The notes beneath the pieces are model-generated. The model did no database searches, was not told the DNA's origin, and was given only the letters and a program-made list of their open reading frames with translations. A stretch of DNA of 64,000 nt from the NCBI GenBank assembly GCA_014904845.1, contig MU119210.1:62001-126000 (forward strand), in the 5' to 3' direction. Shown in pieces: positions 54,139 to 64,000 of the stretch. The position numbers and the translations under genes were made by a program. The first letter of the stretch is position 1; the number at the start of each line of letters is the position of its first letter. This stretch comes from Acephala macrosclerotiorum. Lineage: Eukaryota > Ascomycota > Leotiomycetes > Helotiales > Mollisiaceae.

Positions 54139-55132
54139 GTGTACCAGGTTTATGATCATCAAAGAGGTGCCAAGGTTGAAATAGATGCACATATTTCAGG
54201 CAGGAAGTAACCATTCGAAGATGGGGCCTAGAGTTGGACGACTGCAAGATCACTATGATCATACTTAAAAAGGCCGCCGAGTTCTTCTATTTGGACTCGA
54301 GGTCGAATTTGATGGTGGTACATGTACGACTCACGACGGACTGCCCTTCCGACGATCTCAAGCAGACCCAGCGAACACGCCTGCTGAGAGGCGCCATCTG
54401 TCAGGAAGATCTACGGTTAACGTCGGAGTTATTTGACGAATCCTAACCCTCGCAGAGAAGATTACATAATGGAAAATTGCATCCATAGAAAAAGCAATTA
54501 TGGTGATGGGAACACCGAGTACTTCAACGGATGTCAGTTGGGGGTCTTTGTCAGCGACTTGCATTGCGAGACCGGTTTTCGGTGCTGGTTTTCGGTGTAG
54601 TTCTGATGTTACTGGTATTCAGAAGCATCAATACGATCGCGGTATTCAAAACAGATATTTCGACATTTCCAGAGACCTCTTTTCGCAATATGAACTGATT
54701 CATCTAAAGAAGTGGTTCAAAACGGCGAGAGATCACGTGTACCCCTGATTCTTGTGGGGCAGTCTCTCGTCTCATATTTGGAGCTAATGCACAATGATAC
54801 AATCCTGCTTTTCATGCCCAAAGCCATGATCTTTGGTCGACAGACGAGAAATGGCCACGCGGGAATTAAGGACTGCCGGCAAAGCCGCGGCGAGCAATAT
54901 CACAGTGAATATAAGAAGAACAAAAGCCCATCATCTTCAGTAAACACGGCCAAAATATCTCCCTCGAATTTTTGACCAATCTTTTCCGTCCTTCCCAAAA
55001 CATCAACGAGCAGATCAACCCCGGCCAAGAATACTTTCAATCCCGCATTCCCGCATCTAGACCGAACCTTCCATCCATTCCGTGTCTAACGCCATCAACA
55101 AAGCTCCGGAATCCGGAATTTCAGCGACCAAT
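54139..55132. other. Intergenic, no supported gene
   Basis: 3' region of the CorA gene and promoter of the glycine-zipper gene. A cacgtg box occurs near 54735. No coding sequence recognised. Confidence 0.45.
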
Positions 55133-56302
55133 ATGGAGGCTGGGCCCTGGATATCTCTAGGCCTGAAAGGCGCCAACAAAATCATCGACAAGCACTTTGA
55201 TAAAGTACCAAACAAATACCTCTCCACCGATACCTACAAACCCAAAGCCCTCTCAAAAACGAAGCGCAATCGAGAGCGCCAGAATTCTCAAGATCAATCA
55301 CCAGATTCTGAGCCTGGCGAATACGAAGTCGAACAAGCAGACGAGGAGCGCGAAGTTGATCTCAGACCCGAAAGCGATACAGAAGAAGGGGAAGCGTTAA
55401 GGAATAAAGATCTTCATCTTGTGAGAGGAGTCGATATGGCGCAACCAATGCCGAGGGATGGGAGTTTACCGGGTGGTGCGTACAGTCAGGAGGGACCATA
55501 TATCACGCCTCCGTTTCCACAATACAGTCATGAACCACCACGTCAGAGACCACAGTATATACCTGAGTCGGCACCGCCAATTGGTGTAGCAGCAGCTGGA
55601 TATTATTCTCCTCCTCCACAGAATTATGGGAATCCGTATGATCGCAGGTCGAGGGATAGGAGGAGGGATAGTTGGGATGAGGATGATGATTATTATTCCG
55701 ACAGCTACAGACGCCCGACGAGACCGAAAGCGGTGACGAGGAGGAGTAGCAGTTACCATGGTCCGAGGGGAAGGGATAGGGATTATGATGATGATGATGA
55801 TAATTATGGCGCACTGGTAGCAAAGAGGGGAAAGAATCCTTCAGGTTCAGAGCACATCGATAAGGCGAGGCATACAGCCCATCGATATGGATTGAAGGAT
55901 GAGATTGAGGGGAACTTCACAAAGAGCAAGGCAGGCTTGGCGGGAGGTGCTGTTGGAGCGGTAGTCGCTGGATGGGCTGCGAACAAGGCACAAATTGGAT
56001 ATTCGAAGGGTCGTCCGAAGGAGCCAAATGCTCTCGTTACCCTGCTAGGAGCTGCCGTCGGTGGATTAGCTGTCAATGCTATTGTCGATAAATATGAGGA
56101 TGGGAAGAAGGATGCGAAAGATAAATCGGAAAAGTGGGATGATAAATATGATCGAAATGGAGGAGACACGAGAAGTGAAGGTGGACGAAGTCATAGAAGC
56201 AATAGGAGAGACGACAGAGACGGTTATGGAAGCGATGGTGGAAGGTCGAACAGGAGCCGTAGGAGGAAAGATAGCGCGTATGGAAGCGATGGATACGACT
56301 GA
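55133..56302 (+). CDS. Glycine-zipper (2TM-like) protein with charged low-complexity arms, 389 aa, intronless
   Basis: From the first ATG (MEAGPWISLGLKGANKIIDK) an amphipathic start leads into acidic and Tyr/Pro-rich disordered sequence (residues about 50-170), Asp/Arg/Tyr repeats (RRSRDRRRDSWDEDDDYYSD) and two glycine-zipper helices about 280-335. These are AGLAGGAVGAVVAGWAANKA and ALVTLLGAAVGGLAVNAIVD, which pair like a two-helix membrane hairpin. The C-terminus is Ser/Arg/Asp-rich with GYGSDGGRSNRSR and AYGSDGYD repeats. Such proteins are common and poorly characterised in ascomycetes; membrane or membrane-surface association is inferred from the zippers. The frame stays open 17 codons upstream without an ATG, so 55133 is the likely start. 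Confidence 0.75.
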   Translation: MEAGPWISLGLKGANKIIDKHFDKVPNKYLSTDTYKPKALSKTKRNRERQNSQDQSPDSEPGEYEVEQADEEREVDLRPESDTEEGEALRNKDLHLVRGVDMAQPMPRDGSLPGGAYSQEGPYITPPFPQYSHEPPRQRPQYIPESAPPIGVAAAGYYSPPPQNYGNPYDRRSRDRRRDSWDEDDDYYSDSYRRPTRPKAVTRRSSSYHGPRGRDRDYDDDDDNYGALVAKRGKNPSGSEHIDKARHTAHRYGLKDEIEGNFTKSKAGLAGGAVGAVVAGWAANKAQIGYSKGRPKEPNALVTLLGAAVGGLAVNAIVDKYEDGKKDAKDKSEKWDDKYDRNGGDTRSEGGRSHRSNRRDDRDGYGSDGGRSNRSRRRKDSAYGSDGYD

Positions 56303-56896
56303 GAAATTGCAATGCTTGCTTGTTTGTTTGCTTGCTACCTGTACACGATGTATGAACTTACGATGACGATGGAATTCTGACGTTTGACGGTTTTGGGTGG
56401 GGACATAATGTGTAGCAAAATGCGGTCTATTTGAGGCATGGAGTTCGTAGCCAATCAGGGGGATACTGCCATAGAAGTGATTCAATGACTTCATGAAATC
56501 TCAGCCGTTCCACTGGATGCCGTCGTGGAGCAAAGTTCTCCTGAAAAAGGGGCTGGTCAAAGTCTCGCTTGGAAGTCGCTTAAGTCCGAGACTCACAAAC
56601 TTCTTTGCTTCATTCTTGTCCTTTCGATGTTCAGGCCAGATGAAATTGTGATATGAGAAGTTTCAGCTCACCTCTATGATCCACAGCTTCTTCTCTGATT
56701 TTGCAGATTTCCAAACAGGGCTCCGGGCTTTGCTGAAACCTACCTCGCTGTTATCGTACCTCCGGTTAGCTCCGTGAGCTGCATCCTGCTGACTGTCCTT
56801 ACGCGTACCGACCCCTGCCTTGTCATATCCTTATTTGTATGATGCATGCTCTCCAGAACCTCATACATTCTATCAACCTCTAAAACTTAGCCCAAA
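56303..56896. promoter_or_regulatory. 3' region of the zipper gene and promoter of the bZIP gene
   Basis: No coding sequence seen. The bZIP leader just before the ATG is CT/CA-rich (catacattctatcaacctc). Confidence 0.5.
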
Positions 56897-58520
56897 ATGG
56901 ATTCCTCGACGCCCCAGCTGGAAGAGACTGTGACACGTGGTGCCGAGCAAAACGAGGCGGGAACGATAAAACGACGTCCTACAGAAAAACGTAAACTGCA
57001 GAATAGGATTGCTCAGAGGAAATATCGTAAGTCTTACATGTCTGATTCTGAGAAATTGAAGCTGATGTTGATTAGGGGAGAACTTGAAGAGTCGACTTGA
57101 AAATCTTGAGCGTCAGGCAGCTGAGATTGCGAGTCAACAGAATACAGCAGGCCCGGGTGCTGGAATCAACTCTCAGTCCAATACCGCTGAGCAAAATGCA
57201 AAAGCTCCCGAGTCTGAGACTAGTGCTTCATCTCTTGGACTTGTTTGTCCCGAGGATGAAGAAGCAGCCCAAGTTGCTGGAACCCGCACTCGGCCCGAAA
57301 CCATCGACCTAACCACATTGGACCAGCACACTTTTGACTTCATGCTCGACATGGAGCCTGGAAATCCTGCCAATCATTTCTTGCCTACTGACACTGGAGC
57401 TTTCGAATTCTTCAATGATCCTGGCTTCCCCAACGTGGACAGCATCTTTGATTCTCCGATAGACTCTGGGCCATCGAATGCGTCGAGAAGAATCGTCGAC
57501 AGCCTGAATCAACCAAGCTCACTCGACGTGGACTTCGAATATGACTTCTATATCAACCAAATGTCGAACGACAACGCCCCTTCAGCGAACACTTCAAGTC
57601 AACCAAGCCAGTCCACAGAGAGCAGTCGACCAAGATACGCACCTTGGGGACCTACAAATTTCTGGTCTACCAACGGCAAGTCGCCAGTCAAATCGATGGA
57701 CAACTTTGTTCGCATGACACCAGACACCGGAACAGTCAGCAAAATAACCGTCCGCGTCCCCAAAGAGCCTGAGAAGCCAGACACAGCTAAAAAGCTAGCA
57801 CCAACATTCGCAGCTAACATCATTCGCCAACTTCGTCTTGATGATTCCAAAGAGAATCAGTCACTTGTCCGCACGGCAATAGCACGAAACTACAACATCA
57901 GAGATGTATTCCTTGCGGGTCTCGCAGCTTTAGACAAGCAAGAAAATCTGCAGCCTCGGACTGGATTTGATCCTTACCAGAACACGCTGACCTTGATACC
58001 TACCTCTTCTTTACAAGCATACCTCTCCAATGCGATGGCTTTGAAATTACCCATTGCAGGCCTAAAGAACGAAGCTTTCCAGTCGCCTTTCTACCAACCA
58101 GAAGCTTACGCCAGTGGTAACATGACGGCACTTGAAGTTGTTTGGAACGAACTTCCAAAGGCCTTGCGACCTACTCCTGCACAAATTACACAGCCACATC
58201 ATCCATGGGTGGACATGATCCCGTTCCCAACAATACGCGAACGTGCTCTTACTCTGAGCTCCCTCGATCCACCTATGATAGACATCTATGACCTCAAGAA
58301 CGATGTTTTCATGAATAGTGGGATTTTCTGCTGGTGTGTGGGAGGAGCTGGAGGAAGTGGACAGCCTTGGGATATGAGATCATGGGAAGCTGAACCTTGG
58401 TTTCTCCAGAAGTGGTGGATACTTATAGGCGGCGAGACAGGGGAGGTCTGGGAGCAGACTCAATGGTGGAGAGCAATGAGAGGCAAGCCAAAGGTGGAAA
58501 TGACTGGAGCTTCGGATTAA
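56897..58520 (+). CDS. bZIP transcription factor with DUF3425 domain, 524 aa, two exons
   Basis: Exons 56897-57026 and 57076-58520. The 49-base intron sits inside the basic region, and splicing restores KLQNRIAQRKYRENLKSRL, the DNA-contacting N-x(7)-R pattern of fungal bZIPs (residues about 32-55), followed by a short leucine-zipper-like helix (NLERQAAEIASQQ). A disordered acidic middle (likely activation region, with TFDFMLDMEPG) is followed by a C-terminal DUF3425 domain (about 320-510): PHHPWVDMIPFPTIRERAL, FMNSGIFCWCVGGAGG and EAEPWFLQKWWILIGGE. Members regulate stress responses, development or secondary metabolism. Its convergent neighbour is an aldo-keto reductase, 93 bases away at the 3' ends. 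Confidence 0.92.
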
Positions 58521-58613
58521 GCCTCTACGCTTGAACCGAGTCCTCAGAGGTCGAACAGAGATTTGAATTCAAGCTACGCGAGCGCCACCTCTTTCACCAT
58601 TATCACCTACCTC

Positions 58614-59849
58614 TCAAGCCACTTGCTCCAAACGAGGAGTGTCCTTGAAGACCATAGCAGCAGAAGCTATGGGATACCTCGCTCCATACACCTCAGCAGT
58701 GTCAACCACACTCCTAATCTCCTTGACCTCTTCCTTGCTCAAGACCACTTCCAACGCCCCAAGGTTCTCCTCCAGCCGCGATACCTTCTTTGTCCCGGGG
58801 ATAGGAAAGATATCCTCCCCCTCGGCCATCAACCACGCAAGAGTCAATTGACCAGGAGTACACCCTTTCTTCTCCGCAAGCTTCTCCAGATCTTTGACCA
58901 ACTTAAGATTCTTTGGGAAATTCTCAGTGCTGAATCGAGGCATTCTCCTCCTCACGTCCTTCTCGTCAAGGTCGTTGAGAGATTTAATTTTTCCGGTCAT
59001 TAGACCTCTTCCGAGAGGACTGTAAGCGACGACCGCGACACCTAATTCTCTACATGTCTTGAGGAGATCGATCTGCTCAGATTCAATATCTAGAGAGAAA
59101 GGTGAGTACCTGAAGACGAGGAGTCAGCAATTGCCCTTCGAGGATGTCTCGCATATCCTAGTATAGGAAAAGGATTTATCCCAGTTCCAACTCACTCAAC
59201 TTCAACCGCGGAAATCTGATGCACAGCACAAGCTCTTCTCAAACTCTCAGCAGAAATCTCGCTGAATCCAAGATAGTCAATTTTGCCCTCATTCTTAAGC
59301 TCAACCATAGCTTCAACCGTCTTCTCGATAGGCGTCACGTCATCGACACGATGAGCCATGTAAAGATCGATTTTGTCAACACCGAGAGTTTTGCGACTCT
59401 TGGCGCAGGCTTGTTTTGTCCATTCGGGATCGGTGCGTAGGCCTTGTGGTTTGAAGATGTCGTCGGATGGGACAAAGCCGAATTTGTCGCAGAGGAAGAT
59501 GGAGGAGCGTTGGCCGGTGCGTTTGAACCATTTGCCGAGGAGGGCTTCGTTATCTCCGTCTGTAAATGGTTAGCTATGGGGACGAGATTGCAAGCAGTAG
59601 AGAGGGAGCATGAATCAATGAGAGGACCGGAAGGCACATGGGATGATGGAAGGGGGCTCGAGACATACATTTATCTGAAGTTACCCAAAACGTTTCGCCA
59701 AGCTCAAAGGCACCGTCCAGGAACTTCAACCGTGTTTCGTCAGGAATGTCGCCAGAGCCGTACCAAATACTCAGGCCCATGCATCCAAGCCCCATCTTGG
59801 GGATGGTAGGACCATTCTTTCCCAAATGACTGGTTGGAAGCTTCGACAT
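58614..59849 (-). CDS. Aldo-keto reductase (AKR13/YakC-like), 346 aa, three exons
   Basis: Exons 59669-59849, 59196-59559 and 58614-59109, with introns of 109 and 86 bases. The (beta/alpha)8 enzyme starts with PTIPKMGLGCMGLSIWYG and includes LLGKWFKRTGQRSSIFLCDK (catalytic Lys), KIDLYMAHRVDD (catalytic His), AVEVEYSPFSLDIESEQ, VVAYSPLGRGLMTG and the NADPH-site region PIPGTKKVSRLEENLGA. The family reduces aldehydes and ketones with NADPH in the cytosol. The catalytic tyrosine (Y61, in KYGDNEALLG) is present, but the tetrad Asp, normally in FWDTA..YG, is Val56 here (TFWVTSDKYG). Unless a sequencing error or different splicing accounts for it, activity may be altered. The rest of the protein is intact. 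Confidence 0.88.
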
Positions 59850-60729
59850 GATGCTTGTCGGAAAAGGGAGTTGATGGGTTGGAGAAAATTTTGTGAAGGA
59901 TGTTTTGGAAGTGTAAGGGAGTAATGAATTTCTGGAGGCGTAATGGAAAACGATAGAAGGACTTATGTATCACAAATTCCACTCAGCAATCGAATCGTTC
60001 TGAACGCATTTTTGAACACAAGTTCTCTATCTCCGCACTTGCTCACATCAGCCGAATTCCTGAACGGCACAAAGATGGAGGCGTCTCGTATCATATTTCG
60101 TATCGTGTATGGGGCATCTTCTTTCCTTGGAGTTCAAGCCCGACTTCGCCTCTTAAATCCAGAAGATCTCATGAGTTTCATGCAAGCTAGCAACATAGCG
60201 GTGATGGCTGACTTGGGCAAGAGCAATGGCTGACGTGAGCCATACACGTGACCGTAAAGGGATGAAATCCTCTTGTATCTAACTCTGTGTTGAGAAGAAC
60301 GGATTGGCCTCTATGCCATAGATACGGTGCTAATCATGGCTCCATTCACCAAAGCCCGAGAAGTAAAGTGAGCTGCTAATCTCATATGCAATTTCGTAAC
60401 AAAACCTGTTTTGATGCATCGAGAAGTCTGACTACTTTATAGAGCTTGAAAAGCTTTCAGTACTCACCGCCTATCGCGGTGTCCAGCAACTTCCCAGACA
60501 ATGAGGTTTCGACTAAATAAGGTTCAAAAAATCAGGAAGGGACGGTTAGCCTTGCGAAAGGCAACAAGAACTCTAGCGCTCGAAGGAAAGGGACAATTGT
60601 CCTCTCGACATGCAACATCAAGTTCCAATGTCAGGAAAAGGAAGAGTTCAAAATACCTCCTGAAACCATTTCCTACGCGAACAGGAAAGAAGCGACTGGA
60701 CCCAAGCCTGTGGATAGCATTTTGGATCT
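59850..60729. other. Intergenic; reductase promoter and BFR2 3' region
   Basis: No supported gene. A basic 79-codon frame at 60501-60740 (+) overlaps the antisense end of BFR2 and is considered chance. Confidence 0.5.
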
Positions 60730-62599
60730 TCACGATCTGAACAACATCAACCCTTCCTCCTCAAGTGGCACACCATTGTCACCCTCATTGTCTTCATCGC
60801 TCTCCTCCTCTCCTAATGTCATCTTCTGACCTAACAACGACCCAAAGAACCCATCAATAGCATGACTCCCCCAACCCCTCCTGTCTTCAGGGGCCATGAA
60901 GTTCTGCAACTTCTCATGCACAGTGAACCTCATCTTACGGCCCTTACTGGCCTTTGTATCAACGACCTTTCTCGTCTTGGCTTCCTTGACTGCTGTCCAT
61001 TGCATAGTTTTCCCTGCTGCATTGATAGGATTTGCTATCGACTCGACACGGCGTTGGTCCACAAGCTCTTTCAGCAACATTTGGTAGAAATTGCCATCGT
61101 CATAGATGTTTGGATCTTCTATGACTTTCGCATCTCTTTGCATAGGAGCGCAAGAACGAGGAATCTTGGTCCGTTGGATGAGATGATCAGAGCTCGCAAG
61201 TTGGTCTTGGAGTACCGACGAGATCGATTGCTGGTTTGCTGTGGGATTGAGTTTCCTGGAAATGGGGATTGCGGTTGTACCTCTGACTTTGGAGGACCAC
61301 TTCTCAAGTGTGCTTTGTCTGTTGTCGATAGCAGCAACTTCGGAGGCTTGCATTCTTTCCCAGATGGCTGATGATGGAGCAGTTGTGTCGATGTCGCGCT
61401 TCCGTTTCTTAGCACTCTTGCTACCAGAGCTGGCTTTCTGTAGATCATGTCGAATGGAGTCCAAAGTGTTCCATAACTTGATAGCTGCCTCTTCAGCCGC
61501 TTCGTAAGGTTGTTCCGCTGCCTCCTCCGAGTCCTTCTCTTCTGTGGCGGCCATAGAGTTCGTTGCAACCAATGCCTTCTGTAGCACCATACGAACACCA
61601 AGGAGAGAGTCGAAGGCTTTCCTTTGCTCCTTCACAGCATTGCCCTTGTCAGCATCTGCCCTTGCAGCCTGGGAGATAGTGGCCACGACGGTCTTCTGCT
61701 CCTCATTCATAATCTTGCGTAGCTCAGCACGCCTAGACTTCTCATCATCTGCATCATCACCGCTGTCCTCGGATTCGTCTTCACTTTCCCCATCTTCGTC
61801 GGATACGGACGAGGAAGCAGACTTTTCTTCATTGTCCTCTGAGCTGGGCACACTGTCATATGCCGGTTCGCCTGGGCCACCCACATCACTATCCACTTCC
61901 TCCGGATGCTGGTCGGCACCGTCCAGAATATCCTCATCGCTTTCCTCCTTGTCAGATCGATGCCCGTTCAAGGCGACCCCCTCGTCCTCATCCTCGCTGT
62001 CGGACATGAAATCTGCCGCAGTTGGTCTAGCCTTCTTTCCACCAGACAAAGACCTAGGCTTCGAGCTCCCTCGGAACGTAAAGTCCTTGAATTTTTCCAA
62101 ATCACTGTCGCCCAAAGCGTCCTCGCTATCAATTTCCCCATCTTCATCGTCCATGTCTATATCGATGTCGTCCAGATTCGCAAATTTTCTAGCTTCTTCT
62201 TCTTCTTCTGAACCAGATCCGAATTGTGCTTCTTCATCGTTCTCTTCGGAATCATCGTCGAGGGCATCTCGAGTTACTCGAGCTCCAGAGTATTCAGGGC
62301 CCAGTAGAGGCTCAACCGGTTTACGAAGCTTGCTCTTGCTGTAAATAAATGAGCAAAATCCTTTGCAGAGCTTTGGACCGACTTACCCCACTTTGGCATA
62401 ATGTTCAGTACCAGCTAAATCATCCTCGCTAGACTCCGATGCGCTATCATTGCTGTTTTTTTCTGGAGCATCTTCCTCAGGGTCGAAATCTGCGAAGAGT
62501 CAGACTTGAACTTTTCTCCGTTTCTCAAGCTAACATACCTTTCGCAACACGTTCCTCAAACCCAGCAAACTGCTTAGGAACACTTTTTGACTTCGCCAT
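60730..62599 (-). CDS. bfr2: Bfr2/AATF ribosome biogenesis factor, 590 aa, three exons
   Basis: Exons 62539-62599, 62387-62489 and 60730-62338, with introns of 49 and 48 bases. Starts MAKSKSVPKQFAGFEERVAK and continues DFDPEEDAPEKN; LRKPVEPLLGPEYSGARVTR marks the family N-terminus. A long Asp/Glu/Ser acidic region (about 70-230) precedes the AATF domain (about 240-420: AELRKIMNEEQKTVVATI, AFDSLLGVRMVLQKAL). The TRAUB domain (about 470-570) has IYDDGNFYQMLLKELVDQRR, the basic KASKGRKMRFTVHEKLQNFM and FFGSLLGQKM. Bfr2 acts in the nucleolus in the SSU processome, in early 18S rRNA maturation. Length and order match the family. Confidence 0.93.
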
Positions 62600-62761
62600 A
62601 TCGAAATACCAACAAAATGTTCGTTGTCTGAGCTCCTGCAAAAGTCCAAAAACTTTTTTAGAAATTATCATCGTCCCCACGAAATCTTGGCGCACTAGCG
62701 GCCGTGCTTCCGATATCAACTTTGAAACTCGGGATGATTGCTTGGAGAGCTTGGGACAATC
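62600..62761. promoter_or_regulatory. 162-base bidirectional promoter between BFR2 and IND1
   Basis: The start codons of the two divergent genes are only 162 bases apart, so leaders and promoters must overlap. No clear TATA box; an A/T-rich stretch (aaaaacttttttagaaatta) lies in the middle. Confidence 0.65.
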
Positions 62762-63844
62762 ATGAAGCCTCGATTACTTTCAACATTACGCCGTTTACAG
62801 CATGAAAATCCTTTGGTAAGCTGCAGAAACATTCAATTCTTCTACGTATCTTGTCTAAACTTTTGGAACAGGGATTGCCGCGGACGGGGAGCATTCCGCG
62901 CATGCAACGTGGACTGCCCGAACGACGAAAGATGAAAGATGTTGAAAAAGTAATCGCTGTATCATCTGCGAAAGGCGGGGTTGGAAAGTCTACGATAGCA
63001 GGTTCGAAAAGCCACCATACCGAATGTACATTCATAACAAAACCCAGTCAATCTCGCTCTCGCATTCGCACGCCGTGGTCTTCGCAGTGGGATTCTCGAT
63101 ACCGACATCTTCGGACCGTCCATTCCAACTTTATTAAATCTCACAGGAGAACCCCGATTATCACAAAGTTTGTGACTACATTTACATGATGGGCTCAAGT
63201 CTGATGGCTGGCAGACAACCAACTCATTCCGCTTTCGAATTATGGAGTCAAGTCCATGTCGATGGGATACCTGGTTGGAGATCAAGCTCCTGTCGTATGG
63301 CGAGGCTTGATGGTAATGAAGGCTTTACAGCAGCTTTTGCATGAGGTTGATTGGGGTGGATTGGATATCCTAGTCTTGGATCTGCCGCCTGGAACGGGAG
63401 ATACTCAGTTGACTATTACGCAGCAGATTGTCCTAGATGGTAATATCCTCTTTCGTTTCGTCTTGGAAACTTGTGCTGATTGGTTCAGGTGCTCTTATCG
63501 TTTCCACGCCTCAAGACATTGCATTGAAAGATGCTGTTAAGGGCATCAATATGTTCAAGACTATCAAGACTCCAATCCTTGGAATGGTACAGAACATGTC
63601 ATTATTCACATGTCCACATTGTCAGAACAGTACCCACATATTTGGAGCACATTCAGGGGTAACAAAAGCTTGCCAAGAGCATGGCATTGACTTCCTCGGA
63701 GACATACCATTACATGCAAGTATCTGTGATGATGCTGACAGGGGAAAGCCGACTGTTGTTTCTGAGCCAGAAAGTGATAGAGCAAAAGTTTTCATGGCAG
63801 TGGCTCAACAGGTGGGGACAAAAATAGACTTGTTCGATAGGTAA
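62762..63844 (+). CDS. ind1: Ind1/NUBPL, mitochondrial Fe-S P-loop NTPase for complex I assembly, 294 aa, five exons
   Basis: Exons 62762-62815, 62872-63001, 63048-63167, 63215-63439 and 63489-63844, introns 46-56 bases. A basic presequence ([18 protein letters not shown]) leads to [20 protein letters not shown], the deviant Walker [30 protein letters not shown], the family signature [10 protein letters not shown] and [38 protein letters not shown] and the CxxC cluster-binding motif in [14 protein letters not shown] follow. Ind1 delivers [4Fe-4S] clusters to respiratory complex I in the matrix. Introns 2 and 3 have weak donors (GTTCGA, GTTTGT), but the conserved protein requires both joins. 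A GTAACA sequence overlaps the stop codon; further 3' splicing is possible but not needed. Confidence 0.93.
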
Positions 63845-64000
63845 CATGTGTACAATAGAAAATAACTGTATATCAATTGTAGGAGACACCCACCTGTGAA
63901 ATATAGTCGTCAATGTCGGTTTTAGGCTGCTCACAGATCGCTCTCGGCGAGGTCCTAGGAGAATGTCATGATTTAGCATGTTCCTCCTCGACAAGAAGTG
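63845..64000. other. IND1 3' region to the window edge
   Basis: Nothing beyond probable 3' UTR is seen. Confidence 0.5.

Noticed and set aside
61544..62344. 266-codon Ser-rich plus-strand frame
   Set aside because: It mirrors the Asp/Glu/Ser-rich acidic region of BFR2 on the other strand; such codons read as Ser runs in reverse.
1..64000. Transposons, tRNA/rRNA genes, CRISPR arrays
   Set aside because: I saw no transposase or reverse transcriptase motifs, long terminal repeats, cloverleaf-type sequences with A/B boxes, or regularly spaced arrays; a tRNAscan or RepeatMasker run would be needed to exclude them.

Overview
The window is nuclear DNA of a filamentous ascomycete (Pezizomycotina). 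The evidence is dense, short introns (about 46-110 nt, a few up to 200) with GTAAGT/GTATGT donors and CTAAC/CTGAC-type branch sites, Ser/Pro/Gln-rich proteins, and recognisable fungal orthologues. The protein set (a bZIP with DUF3425, a GH78 rhamnosidase, a KGG-repeat conidiation/stress protein, AKR13-type reductase) fits Leotiomycetes or a relative, but the class is an inference. All gene models below were spliced by eye and each keeps an open frame across its junctions.

Layout. 1-1512 is the 5' part of an Rtp1/TANGO6-like gene (minus). 1.5-9.0 kb is gene-poor, with two damaged or unrecognised minus-strand reading frames. 9.0-34.4 kb is a conserved core block: SLM1 (TORC2/PIP2 adaptor), a secreted GH78 alpha-L-rhamnosidase, ZDS1, HSE1 (ESCRT-0), a small unknown three-exon gene, a mitochondrial hydroxyacid-oxoacid transhydrogenase, ATG13, and a 1,562-residue ankyrin/RCC1/BTB protein like IBtk. 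34.4-51.8 kb is an accessory block. It holds a cluster of three related lineage-specific genes (a broken fragment at 36.5 kb, an intact 610-residue gene at 37.9-40.2 kb, and a third at 43.9-46.3 kb with an in-frame TAG), a KGG-repeat stress protein gene with a clear TATA box, degenerate minisatellites, and the decayed copy of an FAD monooxygenase at 49.6-50.8 kb. 51.8-64 kb returns to conserved genes: SSP120 and a CorA transporter (divergent), a glycine-zipper protein, a bZIP factor, an aldo-keto reductase, BFR2/AATF and IND1 (divergent).

Functional links are loose, as usual in fungi. Several core genes concern membrane trafficking or TOR signalling (SLM1, HSE1, ATG13, SSP120). No secondary-metabolite cluster, transposon with recognisable ends, rRNA, tRNA or CRISPR array was recognised.

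The most interesting item is the cluster at 36.4-46.3 kb. Its proteins carry about five divergent copies of a roughly 75-95-residue module that I do not recognise, plus a coiled coil and a shared C-terminal module. Many stop codons in broken genes of this window can be explained by CpA to TpA change, the signature expected of repeat-induced point mutation (RIP), though this cannot be proved without intact relatives.
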